This document shows, piece by piece, positions 6,196 through 6,428 of a DNA stretch of 6,428 nt. Both the position numbers and the translations under genes were made by a program. The stretch covers positions 1-6,428 of the forward strand of contig CALFSY010000216.1 of the NCBI GenBank assembly GCA_937916365.1, written 5' to 3'. The notes beneath the pieces are model-generated. The model saw only the letters and a list, made by a program, of their open reading frames with translations, had not been told where the DNA came from and did no database searches. Numbering within the stretch: position 1 is the stretch's first letter; the number at the start of each line of letters is the position of its first letter. The stretch comes from an uncultured Jannaschia sp. (GTDB lineage: Bacteria; Pseudomonadota; Alphaproteobacteria; Rhodobacterales; Rhodobacteraceae).

Positions 6196-6428
6196 ATGCT
6201 GCTGCTGATCGATAATTATGACAGTTTCACCTATAATCTTGTCCATTATTTGGGCGAATTAGGGGCGCAAACGCGCGTCGTGCGCAATGATTCGATCACT
6301 GTGCAAGACGCGATTGCCATGGCACCGGATGCCATTGTGCTAAGCCCAGGGCCCGGCACACCGTCACAGGCGGGCATATGCCTGTCGCTGACGCGGGCGG
6401 CGGTGGGCGCGGGCGTGCCTGTGTTGGG
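6196..6428 (+). CDS. trpG: Anthranilate synthase component II (glutamine amidotransferase subunit), N-terminal part
   Basis: TrpG hydrolyses glutamine and passes ammonia to TrpE. The window holds the first 77 codons plus two bases; the 3' end is cut off. The opening MLLLIDNYDSFTYNLVHYL is diagnostic for the TrpG/PabA class I amidotransferase family, and LSPGPGTP (49-56) is the conserved oxyanion-side motif. The nucleophilic cysteine of GxCxGxQ would come just beyond the last visible codon (GVPVL). The ATG at 6196 is chosen because it gives the standard family start; a weak AGG (6186-6188) precedes it by seven bases, and the ATG at 6191 is out of frame. TrpG and PabA are hard to tell apart, but trpE nearby favours trpG. 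I expect trpD and trpC downstream from gene order in related bacteria, not from this sequence. Confidence 0.93.
   Translation, partial: MLLLIDNYDSFTYNLVHYLGELGAQTRVVRNDSITVQDAIAMAPDAIVLSPGPGTPSQAGICLSLTRAAVGAGVPVL

Noticed and set aside
1..6428. Mobile elements, CRISPR array, tRNA or rRNA genes
   Set aside because: No transposase-like frame, terminal repeats, regularly spaced repeats or RNA-gene folds were seen; the gene content is ordinary housekeeping.

Overview
The window looks like chromosomal DNA of an alphaproteobacterium, most likely a member of the Rhodobacterales (Roseobacter-like). The evidence is the moderately GC-rich coding sequence, an SSB ending in the DDEIPF tip, a PpiD-type folding factor directly in front of trpE, and a membrane-anchored protein in the slot between trpE and trpG. 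That gene order is one I associate with Rhodobacterales; I could not run a search to confirm it.

Layout. Positions 1-329 hold the 3' end of ssb (+). Positions 330-451 form a short intergenic stretch with a good TATAAT-type promoter candidate. A complete fold-type I PLP aminotransferase of unknown substrate follows at 452-1657 (+). The gap 1658-1784 carries a 9-bp inverted repeat and a clear Shine-Dalgarno site for the next gene. A 618-residue membrane-anchored PpiD/SurA-like protein lies at 1785-3641 (+). Two bases after it, trpE starts (3644-5170, +), complete and with all expected catalytic residues. A hairpin sits in the 43-base gap behind trpE, and a convergent gene (5214-5993, -) encodes a 259-residue single-pass protein with a long Pro/Ala/acidic linker. 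The 202-base region 5994-6195 carries the ribosome binding site of that minus-strand gene, a TTGACA promoter candidate for trpG and a possible 35-codon small ORF. trpG (+) starts at 6196 and runs off the window just before its catalytic cysteine.

How the genes relate. trpE and trpG encode the two subunits of anthranilate synthase, the first committed step of tryptophan synthesis, yet here they cannot share a simple transcript because an opposite-strand gene separates them. trpE appears translationally coupled to the upstream periplasmic folding factor. The aminotransferase has its own likely promoter and no visible functional tie to its neighbours.

I did not find a clearly new biological system. 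The points most worth a second look are the minus-strand anchor/linker protein, which may be a deacetylase-less relative of YibQ, the near absence of lysine in both envelope proteins, and the arrangement of the trpE-trpG gap. No stretch longer than about 200 bases lacks a gene.
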